Of a DNA stretch of 7,312 nucleotides, positions 6,042-7,312 are shown piece by piece. The notes below the pieces were generated by a model. It saw nothing but the letters and a program-made list of their open reading frames with translations. It was not told where the DNA came from and searched no databases. The DNA comes from Nitrospirota bacterium (GTDB taxonomy: Bacteria; Nitrospirota; Nitrospiria; Nitrospirales; Nitrospiraceae): NCBI GenBank assembly GCA_020028195.1, contig JAHWYE010000075.1, forward strand, positions 1 to 7,312. Reading direction: 5' to 3'. Position 1 is the first letter of the stretch. Each line of letters opens with the position of its first letter. The translations under genes were made by a program, and so were the position numbers.

Positions 6042-7312
6042 ATGAATGCAAAGGGCGGGAAAGTCTTCTTTGTTGGAGCGGGACCAGGCGACCAGAAGTT
6101 ATTGACGCTCCGTGGCAAGGAATGCCTGGAACAGGCCGATGTCGTGCTCTATGACTACCTGGCCAACCCCGTTCTGCTCGAGTATGCTCCTGCCCATGCT
6201 GAACGCATTTACGTCGGCCGCCGGGGCCGGGGATCCTATCAAGATCAGCAGGAAGTCAACCGACTGATTATTGAACGAGCCAGAGAGGGCAAGGTCGTCG
6301 TTCGGCTCAAGGGAGGCGATCCATTCGTCTTCGGACGGGGAGGCGAAGAGGCAGAAGCAGTGGCCGCCGCCGGCCTGCCTTTCGAAGTGGTTCCGGGCGT
6401 GACCTCGGCTGTGGCAGTGCCTGCCTATGCCGGGATTCCTGTGACCCACCGAACGATGGCCTCAACGGTCACCCTCGTGACAGGACATGAGGACCCGACA
6501 AAAGGACCGACGACATTGGAATGGCCCAGACTGGCCTCGACCAATGGCACCCTTGTGTTTCTGATGGGGATGAAAAACTTGCCGTCCATCGTCGAACACC
6601 TCATGACAGAGGGAAAGCCGGCCGACACGCCGGTCGCAGTAATTCGGTGGGGTACTCGCTCCAGTCAGCGCACCCTCGTCGGCACGCTTGGAGACATCGT
6701 GGCGAAGTCTGAACATGCCCAGATGGAACCGCCCACCGTGATCGTGGTAGGCGAGGTCGTGCGCCTGCGAGAGCAATTGAACTGGTTTGAGACCCGCCCT
6801 CTGTTCGGAAAGCGTGTTTTGGTGACCAGGACGCGGGAGCAGGCTGCGGAACTCTCCAACCTTCTGTCAGAGTACGGTGCGGACCCGGTTGAGTGTCCGA
6901 CTATCGAGGTCGTGCCCCCGGAGAGTTGGAGAGACCTGGATGACGCCATCGCCGATCTGCGTCGGTATCAGTGGGTGATTTTCACGAGCGTCAACGGTGT
7001 CCGGCCGTTCATGGAACGTCTCAGGCACCAAGGACAGGATGTGCGGGCCCTGTCCGGTCTGCGCCTCTGTTGCATCGGGCCTCGAACCGCCGAAGAGCTG
7101 GCACGGCATGGCCTCAGCGCTGACCTGATCCCGTCAGAGTTCCAGGCCGAGGGAGTGATTGAGGCCCTGAAGCTCGCTGGTGTGACTGGTCAGCGCATCC
7201 TCATTCCACGAGCTGCGGTGGCCCGGGAGATTCTACCTGAGCAACTTCGGGCTCTGGGCGCGAACGTGCAGGTCGTCACCGCGTACCGGACGGTCCTGCC
7301 TTCTGGGGATAG
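6042..7312 (+). CDS. cobA-hemD: Fused uroporphyrinogen-III C-methyltransferase / uroporphyrinogen-III synthase (3' end outside window)
   Basis: The frame is open from the ATG at 6042 to the window edge: 423 codons, no stop. Residues 1 to about 245 are a CobA/SUMT methyltransferase: VFFVGAGPGDQKLLTL (8-23), VRLKGGDPFVFGRGGEE (87-103), VVPGVTSA, GIPVTHR, and LMGMKNL. This domain methylates uroporphyrinogen III to precorrin-2 with S-adenosylmethionine, the entry to siroheme and cobalamin. After a short linker (about 248-253), RVLVTRTREQAAELSNLL (258-275) begins a HemD domain, which cyclises hydroxymethylbilane to uroporphyrinogen III. About 168 residues of it are visible, including VIFTSVNGV and IGPRTAEEL, of the usual roughly 250, so about a third lies beyond the window. 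Such fusions are known in clostridia and deltaproteobacteria. The gene starts five bases after hemC with only a weak GAAGAA ribosome site, so it probably depends on coupling. A second ATG at 6046 is out of frame. Confidence 0.95.
   Translation, partial: MNAKGGKVFFVGAGPGDQKLLTLRGKECLEQADVVLYDYLANPVLLEYAPAHAERIYVGRRGRGSYQDQQEVNRLIIERAREGKVVVRLKGGDPFVFGRGGEEAEAVAAAGLPFEVVPGVTSAVAVPAYAGIPVTHRTMASTVTLVTGHEDPTKGPTTLEWPRLASTNGTLVFLMGMKNLPSIVEHLMTEGKPADTPVAVIRWGTRSSQRTLVGTLGDIVAKSEHAQMEPPTVIVVGEVVRLREQLNWFETRPLFGKRVLVTRTREQAAELSNLLSEYGADPVECPTIEVVPPESWRDLDDAIADLRRYQWVIFTSVNGVRPFMERLRHQGQDVRALSGLRLCCIGPRTAEELARHGLSADLIPSEFQAEGVIEALKLAGVTGQRILIPRAAVAREILPEQLRALGANVQVVTAYRTVLPSGD

Overview
The window looks like a GC-rich (by eye nearly 60% GC) bacterial chromosome segment with ordinary housekeeping content. 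The gene order is a CcsA/HemX-type membrane protein, hemA, a small zinc-ribbon membrane protein, hemC, then a fused cobA-hemD. Together with a TusA-family carrier and the protein style, this suggests a Nitrospirota (Nitrospira-like) or deltaproteobacterial-type genome. That assignment is an inference from gene order and remembered families; no marker gene here proves it. I see no mobile element, CRISPR array, phage gene or clear sign of recent transfer.

Layout. (1) Positions 2-88 hold a complete tRNA-Leu(CAA) with an encoded CCA end. (2) Positions 89-403 are a gene-free leader region with a small hairpin, a good sigma70-type promoter and a strong ribosome binding site. They lead into a predicted secreted 240-residue protein of unknown function (404-1126), which is closed by a perfect 28-bp palindromic terminator. 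(3) A TusA/SirA-family sulfur-carrier gene (1288-1563) converges on rsmI (minus strand, 1560-2276). Their stop codons overlap in a shared CTAG. (4) A divergent intergenic region (2277-2478) carries a near-consensus promoter (TTGACT, 18 bp, TATACT) pointing into the heme operon. (5) From about 2485 to the right edge five genes run on the plus strand with gaps of 5 to 51 bases: hemX/ccsA-like, hemA, a zinc-ribbon/one-TM protein, hemC, and cobA-hemD, which is cut by the window end.

How the genes work together. HemA reduces glutamyl-tRNA to glutamate-1-semialdehyde, the first committed step of C5 tetrapyrrole synthesis. HemC polymerises four porphobilinogens to hydroxymethylbilane, and the HemD half of the last gene closes the ring to uroporphyrinogen III. 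The CobA half methylates uroporphyrinogen III to precorrin-2, the entry to siroheme, cobalamin and related pigments. The HemX/CcsA-like membrane protein ties the operon to heme handling or to control of HemA level. hemL and hemB are not in the window and may lie downstream.

The best candidate for something undescribed is the 107-residue zinc-ribbon membrane protein between hemA and hemC. Other points worth a look are the substituted tryptophan-rich motif of the CcsA-like protein, an RsmI without the usual C-terminal extension and with an ambiguous start, and the secreted CxxC protein with its own strong expression signals. I did not find a convincing novel multi-gene system.
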